64,000 nt of DNA, taken from Taudactylus pleione (Eukaryota; Chordata; Amphibia; Anura; Myobatrachidae). Positions 35,045-46,240 of the stretch are shown piece after piece. The notes beneath the pieces were generated by a model that did no database searches, had not been told where the DNA came from, and saw only the letters and a program-made list of their open reading frames with translations. The DNA lies in the NCBI GenBank assembly GCA_031769625.1, contig JAUIMM010000686.1, forward strand, positions 2,626,001 to 2,690,000. The letters are read 5' to 3'. Within the stretch, counting starts at the first letter, position 1; each line of letters starts with the position of its first letter. Position numbers and translations under genes: made by a program.

Positions 35045-35157
35045 TAGAGACGTGCGATTCGGTTTTTCGGAAAACCGAACATGCTTTTAGCTGTTTTTAT
35101 CAATAGTAAAGAAATCCAAAACCAAAACATTTGAGGATGGTTCTACGCACATCTGTA
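35045..35157. mobile_element. 113-bp hAT-like MITE (TAGAGACGTGCG ends)
   Basis: The left end TAGAGACGTGCGATTCGG and right end, reversed TACAGATGTGCGTAG, are flanked by GTTTCAAT (35037-35044) and GTTTCACT (35158-35165), an 8-bp duplication with one mismatch. The ends resemble those of the larger element at 26366-27848. Confidence 0.75.
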
Positions 35158-35165
35158 GTTTCACT

Positions 35166-36007
35166 GTGTTTCTGTGCACTGCAGCAATCATCTTTGGGAC
35201 AAACAATTATAATTGTTGAAAACTACAAATAAAAATCATTGTATAGAGTTGCACATTTAAATTGTACGAACAAAATGTAAAGCAAGCTGACCTGTATTTT
35301 TCTCCCTTTTGACCACTCCCTGATGCTCTTCTTTTGGGCCTTGTTGTTACACATTGTCCATCTTCTTTCGAAGACCACATCTCTATTGTTCTGGAACAAA
35401 CATGTCACACCACTATACACACTTTTATAATGAGAAGCTGGTAAAGGTAGCACAAAAAGGGGGTACATATTACATTTGTTGTTATGACAAAATTTACTCA
35501 GCTTCCTTTTCTCTTTGTGCTTCAAGCCTGACCACCACTTCTGGATCTGCTCCTTTTTTTCCCAGAATATTTCTTCAAGATATTGATCATGTTGCATAAT
35601 TCTTTATTTGCTGTAATAGTTTTTTTTATTGTAAAGACATTTTCTCACAATCATTATTGTTCTGGTCAAGTATCCAGACCTTCACTTCCAATTCTCCATC
35701 AGTCATGGGTGTTGCTTTTTCACTTACCATCCCCCTTCTAATTTTTCCTGCCTGTTTTACTGTCTGCTGTCTCCTCCTCCATCAGACATCATGTCACCAC
35801 TGCATTACGGCACAAACACTGCCCTATATGTTTATTGGCTGGCTGATGTTAACAAGGAAGCATGCCATTGAGTTGGTCCAGCGCAAACTAGCCTGCGTGC
35901 ATTCATTTGTGATTATTAGTCGTCGCCTACAAAGAACGCTTGAATGTTCATCACCGAGAATATTATGCTAGTTGTGATAAGTGGATATATAATAAGTAAA
36001 CATACAT
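35166..36007. other. Unannotated intergenic stretch
   Basis: Two partly overlapping frames on opposite strands (35223-35597 and 35354-35599) lack known motifs. No gene is supported. Confidence 0.4.
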
Positions 36008-36045
36008 GCACCCATCATCCATAACATTAAAACCACTGACAGGTG
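36008..36045 (+). mobile_element. Left terminal fragment of a Tc1/mariner element
   Basis: CATCCATAACATTAAAACC followed by ACTGACAGGTG is the outer terminus of a widespread vertebrate Tc1/mariner family. It resumes at 42213 on the far side of LINE B. Confidence 0.75.
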
Positions 36046-36651
36046 GGGGGTGTGGCCACGGGGAGCATGTAAGAGCACACATCTTGGTGCACTCTCCGGT
36101 CCCATCTATCCGGATTGAACATCCTGTCGGCTCCCCCGGGATTCCTTCTCGATACCTGGCTGGCTGAAGGTATAGTGGCTGTGGAGAGTAGCCTGTTTGC
36201 GGTTGCGGGGGCTGTTTTATCCGGCAATCGGAGTCCGAGTGCGGAGGGGCCTGGTCACGTGTCCCGCCGGCACCATCTTCCCCACGAGTGCAGTGTCCCG
36301 GCAGCTGCCTGTGTCTTCTCGGAGGCGCTTCATATCGGAGGCTGCCGGCGGAGCAGCACTATATTCAGAGGTATCCCTGCAGTGGCTGCTAGTGTGTGTG
36401 GCTCCCCCTTGTTCTTCACAGTGGGTTTGGTGCTTTTTACCTAGAGTAGTGCTGTTCACACCCTCACAGTATTATAAAGGCGGAAATAGCCTACGCTTCA
36501 TCATATCCCCTGTCAACTGCTGCTATCAATATATCTTTCGTCTGTGTCATATACTTAAAAGGAGTGGCCGGCTATATATTCTCCTATACATAACTATTTT
36601 CTGCATTATACAGTAATATACGTCCAGACCCTCTCCTGTGAATATACTCTC
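36046..36651 (+). promoter_or_regulatory. Likely 5' UTR/internal promoter region of LINE B
   Basis: GC-rich leader (GGGGGGTGTGGCCACGGGG start) ahead of ORF1. LINE 5' UTRs usually carry an internal promoter. No specific factor site is claimed. Confidence 0.45.
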
Positions 36652-37484
36652 ATGATGGGGAGGAATTCTGCGGCTGCGGCGAAGTTGGAGAAATTCTCCA
36701 GGGTACCCCCTGCTCAGTCCACTTCTACTGCACGGGGTGATAACGCCCCACCTAAATCCCCAGCAGCGTCGACGGCCTCGGCTGAGCCATCAGACGCTGC
36801 GCTGCAATGCGTTTTCGAGGCAGTGACAGCTTGTGAGACTAGGCTGTCAGAAAAAATTGGAAAAGTGCAGTCAGATCTCTCAATTATACACCATGACCTG
36901 CAATGCGTGCGTGAGAGAGTTGGCGAGGTGGAAACTCGCACTTCTACCCTGGAAGATAAAATAACACCTTTAAGTGTCCGAGTTAATTCTATGGACTCAC
37001 AGCTTCTTTCTATACAGAGTAAAATGTCTGACATGGAGGGACGCCTAAGGCTAAATAACATCCATTTTGTGGGGTTACCAGAGAAGGAGCAGGGTCCCAA
37101 CCCGGAAAAAGTCCTGGAAAAATGGATGTCTGACACGTTTGGTTCTGCTTCTAATCATATTTCACAGTTGAGAGAGCTCACAGGGTACCTTTTAGACCCA
37201 TGCCGCCTGTGGTGCTACCGCGTACTCTAATTGCAAAGTTCCTGCACTATTGTGACCGTGTCTCAGTGTTCTCGTTTTTTGCTATGGAAATACAAAAGGA
37301 CAGGGCCCAATTTCTCCCAATTAAAAGATGTCTACGTGACCTCAATATTTCATACGCCATGATATACCCATCTAAACTCTGTGTAGTGGCAGATGGTGAA
37401 ACCAAATTCTTCATTACACCGAGGGAGGCGGCGCTGTGGCTGGACCGCTGCAGACCCACCAGGGAACCGTTGGCTAATGACTGA
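36652..37484 (+). pseudogene. LINE B ORF1 (L1 ORF1p-like), one frameshift
   Basis: ATG at 36652. A Ser/Ala-rich N-terminus is followed by a long coiled coil (about residues 60-140). Then come MEGRLRLNNIHFVGLPEKEQ (about residues 125-145), matching the L1 ORF1 signature, and the RRM-like part. A frameshift near 37160 moves the reading to another frame. The C-terminal domain continues there from ERAHR through LIAKFLHYCDR (37200-37484), ending at TGA 37482-37484. Apart from that shift it looks nearly intact. The product would coat LINE RNA as a trimeric chaperone. Confidence 0.87.
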
Positions 37485-38162
37485 TTTCATGATAGCTTGT
37501 GTTACATTAGTCCCTTGTCATTACACGGCCAATGTCTATTCTATCTATGATATAGTATACACGGTTCGTGGTTCAATGCTCTGTTTTATATGTATAGACG
37601 TAATATGTATATAGATAGGGCCTACTGTTGTTGGCACCATATATTTACGGTCATATTTCCACCATCCGGTATTTTACAATGTCCGGGTAACATAATTATT
37701 CTGACCATTTATGTGCTCGGATTTACATTCTCTTAGTGGTGGAGTAATCTATGTTACTCAGCTAGATAGGTATCGAATAATTTTATACTGCAATTTTCAA
37801 AGATGTGTGTTTTTCCCCGGGGGACGACTCCATGCACAGAGGCCTCCATGTGCTTTGTTCTATTGCCATTATATATTTTGCTTTTTGTTTATTACATTTT
37901 GTTAATATTAAGGTGATATATTTTAATTGTATTGCCTAGATTAGTTTAATTGTGTGGGGTAGAGCGTTCAGGTACAAGGTATGCCTAAGTTGGGTCTGGT
38001 GTACAGGGTGGGGGGTGTTTTAGGGGTTAGGCCCATATTAGTTGGTATGGGAGATTCTACTATGTTTCTGTGTGTAATGGTTTCCTTCTGCTATGTGTGG
38101 TACCATATAAATTTTCTCCGTATGCCGCCAAGACTGTTTGAATATTTTAAAGCGCACGACAC

Positions 38163-41100
38163 ATGACGGAATCGCAAAAGGTTAATATTCTCACTTGGAA
38201 TGTGAGGGGTTTAAATGACAAAGTCAAGAGATCAATGGTGTTTCGACAGGTGAAACAGTATGCTTCAGATATAATTTTTTGTTGGAAACTCACAAGGTTG
38301 GGGGGAAATTGTTGTCTTTAAAAAAAACGTGGATAGGCTGGACATATCATTCTACACACACTTCTGCATCCAGGGGCGTGTCCATATTAGTGCGCAAAAC
38401 TGTCCAGTTTTCAATGGAACAGGTGCAATGTGATGCCTGGGGTATATACGTGTTCCTAACATGCTAAATTAACTCTATCTTTATTATTGTTGGCGATATA
38501 CATTCCTCCACCGTACTCGCATGAGGTTCTTAAAAAGGTGGCTGAATTTATGGCCATATTCCCAGACACACCTGCTCTGTGCCTGGGGGATTTTAATAAT
38601 ATACTAGACCCATTGTTAGATAGGCATAGCATGTCTGCTCCAGATATATGGGGGAGGGGAGCCGGGTTTTCAAGTATGGTTCGGGGAATGGACTTGGTAG
38701 ATGCCTGGAGGATGAGATATCCTAATGTGAAACAGTACTCGTGCTTCTCTTATACACATTCATCGTTCTCCAGGATAGATATGGCATTAGTTACAACAGG
38801 TTTACTGCCAAGGGTTCATAAGATTGTATATGAAACTAGGGGTATATCTGATCATTCCCCATTGACAGTCAGTTTGGATATGGAGGATCTACAGGGTCAA
38901 CAATTCTGGAAATTTAACCAGTTCTGGTTGTCACGCATGGGCACTGGAGTAGAGTTGGACGCCGCTTGGAAATAATTTTTTGTATTAAATAGTGGCACTG
39001 TATCCGTTGCTGTTTTGTGGGATACATTTAAGTCATTTTTAAGTTCTTTAATTCAGAGAGTTGCTAATTTAAAGTCTTTTTTTACAAAAAAACAGAATTG
39101 GATCTGGAAGCTTCCTGCAAATCGTTAGAATTAGCCTATACATCTGATGAATCAGAGACAAATAAAAGAGCATGGTGTGTTGCCCAAAAATTCTGGAAGG
39201 ATTGCTTAATGGACAAGGCCCAATATAAGTTTCTATTTAATTTGCATGTACATTATGCAACAGGAGATAGACCTGGTTCTTATTTGGCTAACCTGGCTCG
39301 AATAGAACAGAAGTCATCTAATGCTGTGGTTGAGCTAGTTGGTTCAGATACCGTTACATATGTGCGCACCCCAGAAATAGCGGAGGAGTTTGTAAGGTAT
39401 TATCAACAATTATACAAATCTAGGTTAGTGTATACTCAACAAGAAGTGCGTGAATTCTTGTCTGCTATTCCATTGCCGACACTCTCCCCTGAGGCGAGGG
39501 ATTTTTTAGACTCTCCCTTGATGCTAGAGGAAATTGAGGTGGCATTAAACTTGTTTCCCAATGGTAAAGCCCCAGGTTTAGATGGGATCCCCCTCGAGTT
39601 ATACAAAAAACATAATAAAATACTTGTACCCCAATTATTCGAGATCTTTAATCAAATGTATATAAATAATACATTACCTAAATCAATGTCTGAGGCATTA
39701 ATAATTGTCTTACCTAAACCAGACAAAGATCTTACCATACCCGATTCATATAGACCTATATCACTCCTTCCAACAGATGTAAAAATCCTAGCAAAAGTAT
39801 TGGCCTCCAGGATTAGTCAAGTCATAAGTCAATTGATTCATCCTGATCAGACAGGCTTTATGCCTGGTATGTCTACGGCAGTCAATCTACGCCGTTTATT
39901 CACACATTTACAAATAAAGCGGGCAGATGCACAAACCTCTGTTATTGTCTAATTGGATGTCGCCAAGGCGTTCGATTCGGTCGAGTGGTTGTTTCTTTGG
40001 GAAACTATGAAACGCTTTGGTATTGGCCCGGGTTATATTAAGTGGGTAAAACTTTTATATATGGATCCTGTAGCGAGAGTGTCGGTAAACTGTTTCGTTT
40101 CTACGGCATTTTCACTTTATAGGGGAACAAGACAGATTTTCCCTCTGTCACCCATTTTATTTGCTATGGCTATTGAGCCTTTGGCTTGTATGATTAGAGG
40201 TCATTCAAACATTTACGGGTTTCAGCTAAGTCCTAGGGTAGATAAAATTGCACTATACGCGGACGACATACTACTCTTTATCTCGCGTTATGAGATCTCT
40301 ATGCCCAAGGTCCTTGAAATTATTGATTTATTTGGGAAATACACAGGATTACTAATTAACTGGGACAAATCCTGTATCCTTCCTTTCAGGGGAACCTGCC
40401 CCAAAGACCCTATCATAGATCTTCTCCTGAAGTGGGTGGACTCTTTTAAATACTTGGGAATTTGGATTTCTAATATACCGCAAAAGTATTTATCATTGAA
40501 CGTGCAACCGCAGATTGAATACCTCTAGTCCCGTGTCCCGATATGGGGTAAATTGCCATTAACTTTAACGGGCAGAGCATATTTAGTCAAAATGGTCCTC
40601 CAACCTAAAATCCTATACATTTTGAATCATTCTCCAGTATATATTCCTCAGAAATTTTTCAAACAGATTGATGGTCTATTGTCCTCACTACTCTGGGTCA
40701 ATAAGAGAGTTAGGATAAAATTAGACACTCTGACCAGACCTCATGATTGTGGTGGTCTGGCGTTACCAGACCACCACAATCACCAATGATAAAACTACTG
40801 AATCCCTACCTGCCCTTGTATTGGCTCAGTCCAAAACAGGATTAATGCCATTACGTCTAGTATTGAGTGATAATTTACATATAGTTAATGTCCCTTTAAT
40901 TAGGCAGGCCATCACTATTTGGAGACTTGTTTCGCGTATAGTGCAAGCAGAAGGCATAGATCCAGATACTTCGCTGGCTCATGCCAAAAGCCTCAAGGAA
41001 CTCTATGCCATCCAGGTCAGAGAAGCTTGGGGTCAGTGGAAAGTAATGTCTCTGGGACAGATATTTCAGGAGGGTGTCTTAAAGTCCTTTCATCAATTTC

Positions 41101-41900
41101 AGCTAGAGTTTGGTGTCCCTAACCAGTTTTTCTTTCGTTATCTACAGCTCAGGTATGCTATTAATGCCCAATTCTCTGAGGTTCCTCTGTCTGTACAGGA
41201 ATCTCCTATTGAAACTCTATTACAGTCTGCCAGTGCTAGTCGCTTGATATCTGTGATTTATAACAACTTACTGAACAAGCATCATAAGTCTGACTTGGTA
41301 TCCATAAAACAACAATGGGAAAATGACATTGGGGTATTGTCGAGGATGATTGGAGTGTAGCCCTTGCCAGTCCTCGCCTTGTCACTATGTCTGTAAGGTA
41401 TCAGCAAATACAATATTTTAGATTACATAGGGTATATATGCACCCATCCGGTTATTGAGAATAGGGGGTAGAACGGACTGTCCCAAATGCAACTCCTCAG
41501 ATGGTAATTTCTGGCATTTGTTATGGTTATGTCCTATAGTGATTCATTTTGGCAGAGCGTGATCAGGGTTATTGTCTCTACAGGTGTGCCTCAGGATATT
41601 CTTACCCCTGCGGCATGTGTTCTGACTGTAATAGATGCAGACATTATTGACAAGCCTGTTGTGCGCTACACTATTAACCTTTGCACGCTTGCTAAAGTAG
41701 GTATAGCAAGAGATTGGATGGCATCTTCTGGGCCAAACCTTGATACCTGGATATCTCTGGTCGGAGCTGTTGCCGCACATGAAAAATATGTCTATACCGC
41801 TAGGGATATAATACTGAAATACTATAGAGTATGGGATAGATGGTTGGATTCTCCATATAATGAGTCGGGGGTGGTAACTCCTTGCCCGTATATTGGATAG
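38163..41900 (+). pseudogene. LINE B ORF2 (endonuclease/reverse transcriptase), broken
   Basis: ATG at 38163 opens MTESQKVNILTWNVRGLN. A frameshift near 38280 precedes LETHK. The endonuclease continues with LCLGDFNNILDPLLDR (about 38578), SRIDMALV and GISDHSPLTV (about 38845). The reverse transcriptase has NGKAPGLDGIPLELYK (about 39561), YRPISLLPTDVKILAKVLA, HPDQTGFMPG, DVAKAFDSVEW (just after a TAA at 39950), SPILFAMAIEPLA and ALYADDILLF (about 40252), so the catalytic Asp pair is retained. Further stops occur at 38973, 40526 and 41358, and a perfect palindrome at 40744-40782 disrupts the region after the polymerase. The C-terminal Cys cluster (CPKCNSSDGNFWHLLW) is near 41480. Confidence 0.9.
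40744..40782. repeat. Perfect 17-bp palindrome inside LINE B ORF2
   Basis: TGATTGTGGTGGTCTGG (40744-40760) is exactly complementary to 40766-40782, with a 5-base loop CGTTA. It lies in the ALPD region of ORF2 and ends that frame shortly after. Confidence 0.92.
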
Positions 41901-42212
41901 TTCCAAATTATAAAAATAGTTGTACACTAATTTAATTGTAGTGCTGTATGTGTTGTCATTACTATGTGTATTTGTGACAGTAAAATTTATTTCCTAAAAG
42001 TTCCATATGCGGTGGAGATGAGATGCACAGTGATATTTGTATAGACAGAAGAGAAACCACACATGTATTTAATTGCAATTTCTTTGTTTGCATTGTTGTT
42101 TTAGTGTTTAATAGTAATATTGTAATGTTTACAATTGCTCTATTGTTGTAACTTTTTATGTACCAAAATTAAAATACAATAAAAATTTATTGGATTTAAA
42201 AAAAAAACCAAC

Positions 42213-42622
42213 CCACTGACAGGTGAAGTGAATAAAACTGATTATATCATTAAAATGGCACCTGTAAAGGGGTGAGATATATTAGGCAGCAAGTGAACAG
42301 TCACTTCTTGAAGTTGATGTGTTGAAGGCAGGAAAAAATGGGCAAGCGTAAGGATTTAGGCAACTTTGGCAAGGGCCAAATTGTGATGGCTACATGACTG
42401 GTTCAGAGTATCTCCAAGTTGAAAGGTCTTGTGGGGGTGTTCCCGGTATGCAGTGGTTAGTACCTACCAAAAGTGTTCCAAGGAAGAACCACCAGTGAAC
42501 CGGCAACAGGGTCATGGACACCCAAACTCATTGATGCGCATGGAGAGCGAAGGCTATCCTGTCTGATGCGATTCCACCTACCTATACATTGTTGCAGACC
42601 TAGTACACCCGTTCATGACGGG
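42213..42622 (+). pseudogene. Tc1/mariner-family transposase relic, split and internally deleted
   Basis: Resumes the terminal sequence of 36008-36045 (CACTGACAGGTGAAGTGAAT). The leader CACCTGTAAAGGGGTGAGAT precedes a start codon at 42338 (MGKRKDLGNFGKGQIVMAT). The next codon is TGA (42395), in a CTACATGACTGG context that probably decayed from CGA. Helix-turn-helix remnants (SISKLKGLVG; then YQK-like and GHG/DARGERRL-like blocks in shifted frames) continue to about 42580. Sequence then jumps to a VAD-VHPFM-like block (about 42595-42620) that normally lies much later, so most of the DDE catalytic domain is deleted. Similarity is judged from remembered family features. Confidence 0.8.
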
Positions 42623-42635
42623 ATTGGTATGAAAG

Positions 42636-42880
42636 CCCGCGGACGTCATTCCGGCTGTAATACCGACGCCGGAGCTTGACAGGGCTGGATCCCGACACGT
42701 TAAGTATCTCATCTATCCCTAACCTCCTCCCCCCCAACCCTCCTTTAGGGGTGCCTAACCCTAACCTCCCCCCAGGGGTGCCTAAATGTAACCCCCCTCC
42801 CCGCACCCTAACCCCCCCTTTTCCTAGCCTAACCCTCCGGGGGGGTGCCTAACACTAAGCCCCTAAGGGGGCAGGGGGGT
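42636..42880. repeat. GC-rich dispersed repeat with CTAACCCT-like tracts (second copy)
   Basis: ATACCGACGCCGG and GGGGTGCCTAACCCTAACC phrases match the element at 1097-1485. It adjoins the Tc1 relic on its right side. Confidence 0.6.
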
Positions 42881-43780
42881 TCCACCCTTAAACACCTCAG
42901 TACAATACTTTTTGTTGTGACTTTGGATTGTATATTCATTTTGTTATTATTTATTTTATATTCCTTTTTATTAAAAGTTTTGTAATAAAGGGGGCGTGGT
43001 CTCACAGGATATGTTGGACCCATGAGCCACACACCCCATTTTCTTCACACTGGGAGGCAGTGATGTACAGTGAGGTCAATGCCTGGGGAGGCACTCATGG
43101 AGATGTGTCTGAGTGCTGGGAGCCTGTCTCACCCCCCTACTCACTGTAACTCTTCCCTCACTACACTAAACTTCAGTGTACATTGATTCTCCTACCTGCA
43201 TCACTGTGTCTTCTCTTGCTGCTGAGCGCCGATCTCTAAACACTGCAGTGTACTACCTGGTCACATGACACATCCAAAGGTATCCATCAGTGCTCAAGGC
43301 ATGCCCCCACCATAGTCAGAGGCATGCCTCTATTAGCTCTCTTTCTGTGCAGCTTACTGCCTGTAGTGTAGCCCCGCCCCTAGCTCTGCAAGCAGTGTCT
43401 GACTATACAGAAGCGAGGCTGACTCATTGCTGCTTCATCTCTCGTCTCCCTGCAGTCCCAGGAAGCACCACAAACCTGGTGAGTGTTAACTATAAAAATG
43501 GTTACAATAAACAAAGAAGATGTTTGTAAGTTATAAATATCTTCTTTGTATTATTCTAATCATTTTTATATCAAATCTCAGGAGTATGACAAGGGAGGCT
43601 CTGTCTCCCTTGCCTACCCTGAGTGCACATCCTTGGCTGGGGGTACATCAATAAACGAGGCCACTGCAAGTTTTACCTGCAGCCTTGACAACTTGCTGCA
43701 GCGGTATTCTAAGCTCTATATAGCTCCCATCCACAGCTGTCTTATTGCTCCCTAACTCTATATCACACTGACACCCACAC
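42881..43780. other. Unannotated intergenic stretch
   Basis: AT-rich then mixed sequence. Short frames (for example 43290-43529) have no known motif. No gene. Confidence 0.35.
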
Positions 43781-44790
43781 AGTCCTCACTGCCCCTCTCC
43801 CAGCTAATTTATTGCGCTCCACAGCACACTGAGCCCCTCATAGCACACACAGTGACCCTATCACTACCTATCTTACAGTACTCACTGACCCCCTGCTCCC
43901 CTCCCAGCACTGACACCCCCCACAGCTCACACACTGACCCTACTCACAGAACCACATATTCCCCCTTCACTGCCCACCTCAAAACACATATTGCCCCCTT
44001 CACTGCCCTCACAGCACATACTTCCCCCCTCACAGCACCACATACTCCACAGGATCACCCACTCCCTGCTGCTAGCTTCTCTTCTTTCAGGACTGCAAGA
44101 AGTAGTGTTATAAAAAACTACTTTGTTAATATTTATAGATATAAAATTAAGGCCCCCATTTATCAATGTAAGATTAGCGCTGTTTGTCAAGCATCGCACT
44201 CGCCATCTTTTTTTCCCAAATGTCCCCAAAATTGTTGATTTAACAAAAAACATTATTACATAAATAATTGCTGCAGTAACTTTAATCCGTATAATTTTAT
44301 TAACAAATCTGCATATTTGTTTAAAACAATATACTGAGACAGGTTTAAAAAAGTAATATATACATAATTTGATAATAAGAAAAAATCGACTATAGCGGGA
44401 ACATTTGTGGAAAAAATATTAGTCAGTTAAGTGATAAAAATCTTCAGTACTTGTCTTATGCTCACTATTAGCCTTCTATATGGTCCTGCTATCGTAGTTG
44501 TCACTTTTTTGGGGTCCAGAATGGTTTCCCCACTTTTCTATGCACTTTTCTCAGGTCACATTATGTGGAAAAGTCACGCACCCTCACCTCAACTACTGCA
44601 AACTGGCATTTCTAATTGTAGCTCACATTTCTCAGGTGTGCGCATTTGTGCGATGTATGCAACTGTGAAGGAATAAACTTGCTTTTGCAAACTTACACCT
44701 AATTGAACCGAGCCCAATATCCCCCTTTGCTGAACATACTACTCCCTTCACTGCCCACTTCACAGCACACCTCCCCTCCAGCAAACGTAC
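43781..44790. repeat. CCCTTCACTGCCCAC/ACAGCACA tandem tract split by an insertion
   Basis: Irregular units such as CCCCCTTCACTGCCC and CACAGCACATAC fill 43781-44090. They resume at about 44715-44780 (CCCTTCACTGCCCACTTCAC). The intervening AT-rich block of about 570 bp (44145-44712) interrupts them and probably inserted later. Its ends are only loosely inverted. Confidence 0.6.
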
Positions 44791-45045
44791 CTGCTTGCCA
44801 TGCCTTGGGTCTTGTTTACTAGTCGGCGACAGCGTCCTCCTGGTGGCTGTTCCAATTAATGGCGGCCAGCTCCTTTCCAGTGGCGTGCAAACTGCGAGAG
44901 AAGCACAGGGAGGCAGAGGGGCCTGCTGGGACGGAACTACTTATTACACCCCTAGCCACCCTATTTGGATCTGCCAATGGCCGTGTGTATGGAGATACTA
45001 TATCGGCGAAACGATTTGGAATAGAAAGGATCGTTTTTAAATGAA
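44791..45045. other. Unannotated intergenic stretch
   Basis: Mixed composition. No supported feature. Confidence 0.35.
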
Positions 45046-45435
45046 CAATGTAGGTGGGTACACACACAACGATGTTAGTAACCAACGATTTTAGTGAATG
45101 ATTTTCGTTCAGATTTTCCCTTGAAAAAGTGAACGAAAATCGTTTACTAAAAATCGTTGGTTACTAAAATAATGAACGATTTTCAAAAACGATGAACATT
45201 TTTTTAATCATGCATACAGTGAATAGAAATCGTTCATCCTGCACAACATGAATGATTTTTTTGAACGAAAATCGTTTGTTGGACAGTCAGAATGGACGAT
45301 GAACTACAACCGTGAACGCGCATGAACGATTATCGTTCAGCTTAAAAAGATGAACGATTTTACAAACGATTTAACGATAACGACGTCGTTATAGTTAAAT
45401 CGTTCAAAAAATCGTTGTGTGTACGCACCTTCATT
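45046..45435. mobile_element. Inverted-repeat MITE saturated with AACGAT/ATCGTT
   Basis: The termini CAATGTAGGTGGGTACACAC and (reversed) CAATGAAGGTGCGTACACAC are inverted and related to the ends of the element at 26333-28152. The hexamer AACGAT or its complement ATCGTT occurs about 15 times within 45065-45418, in both orientations, giving many nested hairpins. No coding capacity. Confidence 0.82.
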
Positions 45436-45879
45436 GGATAGTGAGAATGCCCTATATCGCCCGTTTTCCGTGGTCGGTTAGAATTGGTGTAGCAGTCATT
45501 GGGCAAAATCTTATATACTCAGTTTTGCAGCAGGAAAAATGTTTTGCAAAATTTAGCATTTTCTTCAAACCCATAAGACTTGGACAAAAACATAAGACAC
45601 CAGGATATGGTAACTAAGGTGATGGGTCCTTATCTGGAAGCCAAAATACATTGTGACTATCAGAAGCAAATCGTGGAGAGAAACAGGGCCTGGTGCTGTC
45701 TGCATAATAATGATGCTAATAGGAAAAATATAATAAATCATTTCATTAGTAAGAAGTGTGCATTGGTTACGGTGATATACTGTCTCTGGAACGGGAGGAG
45801 AATCTCTGCAGCAGGCAATGACAGCTGCTACTACTAGCAATGAGACACTGTGCAGCAGCGGGAGGAGGCTGTGCCGGAG
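45436..45879. other. Upstream flank of CpG island
   Basis: Unique-looking sequence between the MITE and the CpG-rich region. It may hold distal promoter elements. None is asserted. Confidence 0.35.
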
Positions 45880-46240
45880 CCGGGATGGGAAGAGGAAGCG
45901 ACGCGCTCCGTGATGTAACGCGTCTTCCATTGGGATCCCGGCCGCCGCTGTCTCTCTCCCACCACTGTCACTACAGTCAGTTAATAACGTGCTGCCCTGT
46001 GTGACTCACCCCCGGAAGCCGCTCATTGGCCGCAGCGGGCAGAGGGGCTAGGGCGCCCCGCCCCCGCTCCTGTCCCCGCCCCCCAGACGGTGTTTGGAAC
46101 AGTGAGCCGCCTCCTGCGCCCGGCTTAGGAGGAGGTAAGTTGGAGGAGGTTACTGCGCTCAGGCTGTGACCCTGTCCCGGCGAGGAGAGTGAGTGAAGGA
46201 GGTTGGGTAATGCTCCGGCCATGTGTTGCGCTGCGTACTG
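45880..46240 (+). promoter_or_regulatory. CpG-island promoter, probably of AKAP1
   Basis: GC- and CpG-rich block unlike its surroundings, with GC boxes (CCCCGCCCCC near 46058, CCCCGCCCCCC near 46075) and inverted CCAAT boxes (ATTGG near 45930 and 46024). It is TATA-less. It lies upstream on the same strand as the AKAP1 coding exon, with no other candidate gene between. It ends in a consensus splice donor. The start site cannot be fixed by sequence alone. A bidirectional or unrelated promoter remains possible. Confidence 0.7.
46040..46134 (+). other. AKAP1: Putative 5' non-coding exon 1 of AKAP1 (approximate start)
   Basis: The exon end is set by the perfect donor match GAG|GTAAGT, with GT at 46135-46136. 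The start is a guess within the CpG island. It would splice over about 15.8 kb to the acceptor at 61949-61950. AKAP1 genes in other vertebrates also begin with a non-coding exon followed by a large coding exon 2, which agrees with this model. Confidence 0.5.

Larger units (their letters stand above)
36046..42212 (+). mobile_element. L1/Tx1-like LINE B (6.2 kb, near full length)
   Basis: Lies between copies of CCACTGACAGGTG (36033-36045 and 42213-42225), the target-site duplication. It has a roughly 600-bp GC-richer 5' UTR, ORF1, a spacer, ORF2 with intact YADD, a 3' UTR and AATAAA-like signals before an A-rich tail (42199-42208). It is a different subfamily from LINE A: ORF1 and ORF2 sequences differ widely, but the motif order is the same. 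It is inserted in a Tc1/mariner relic. Multiple frameshifts and stops make it inactive. Confidence 0.93.
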
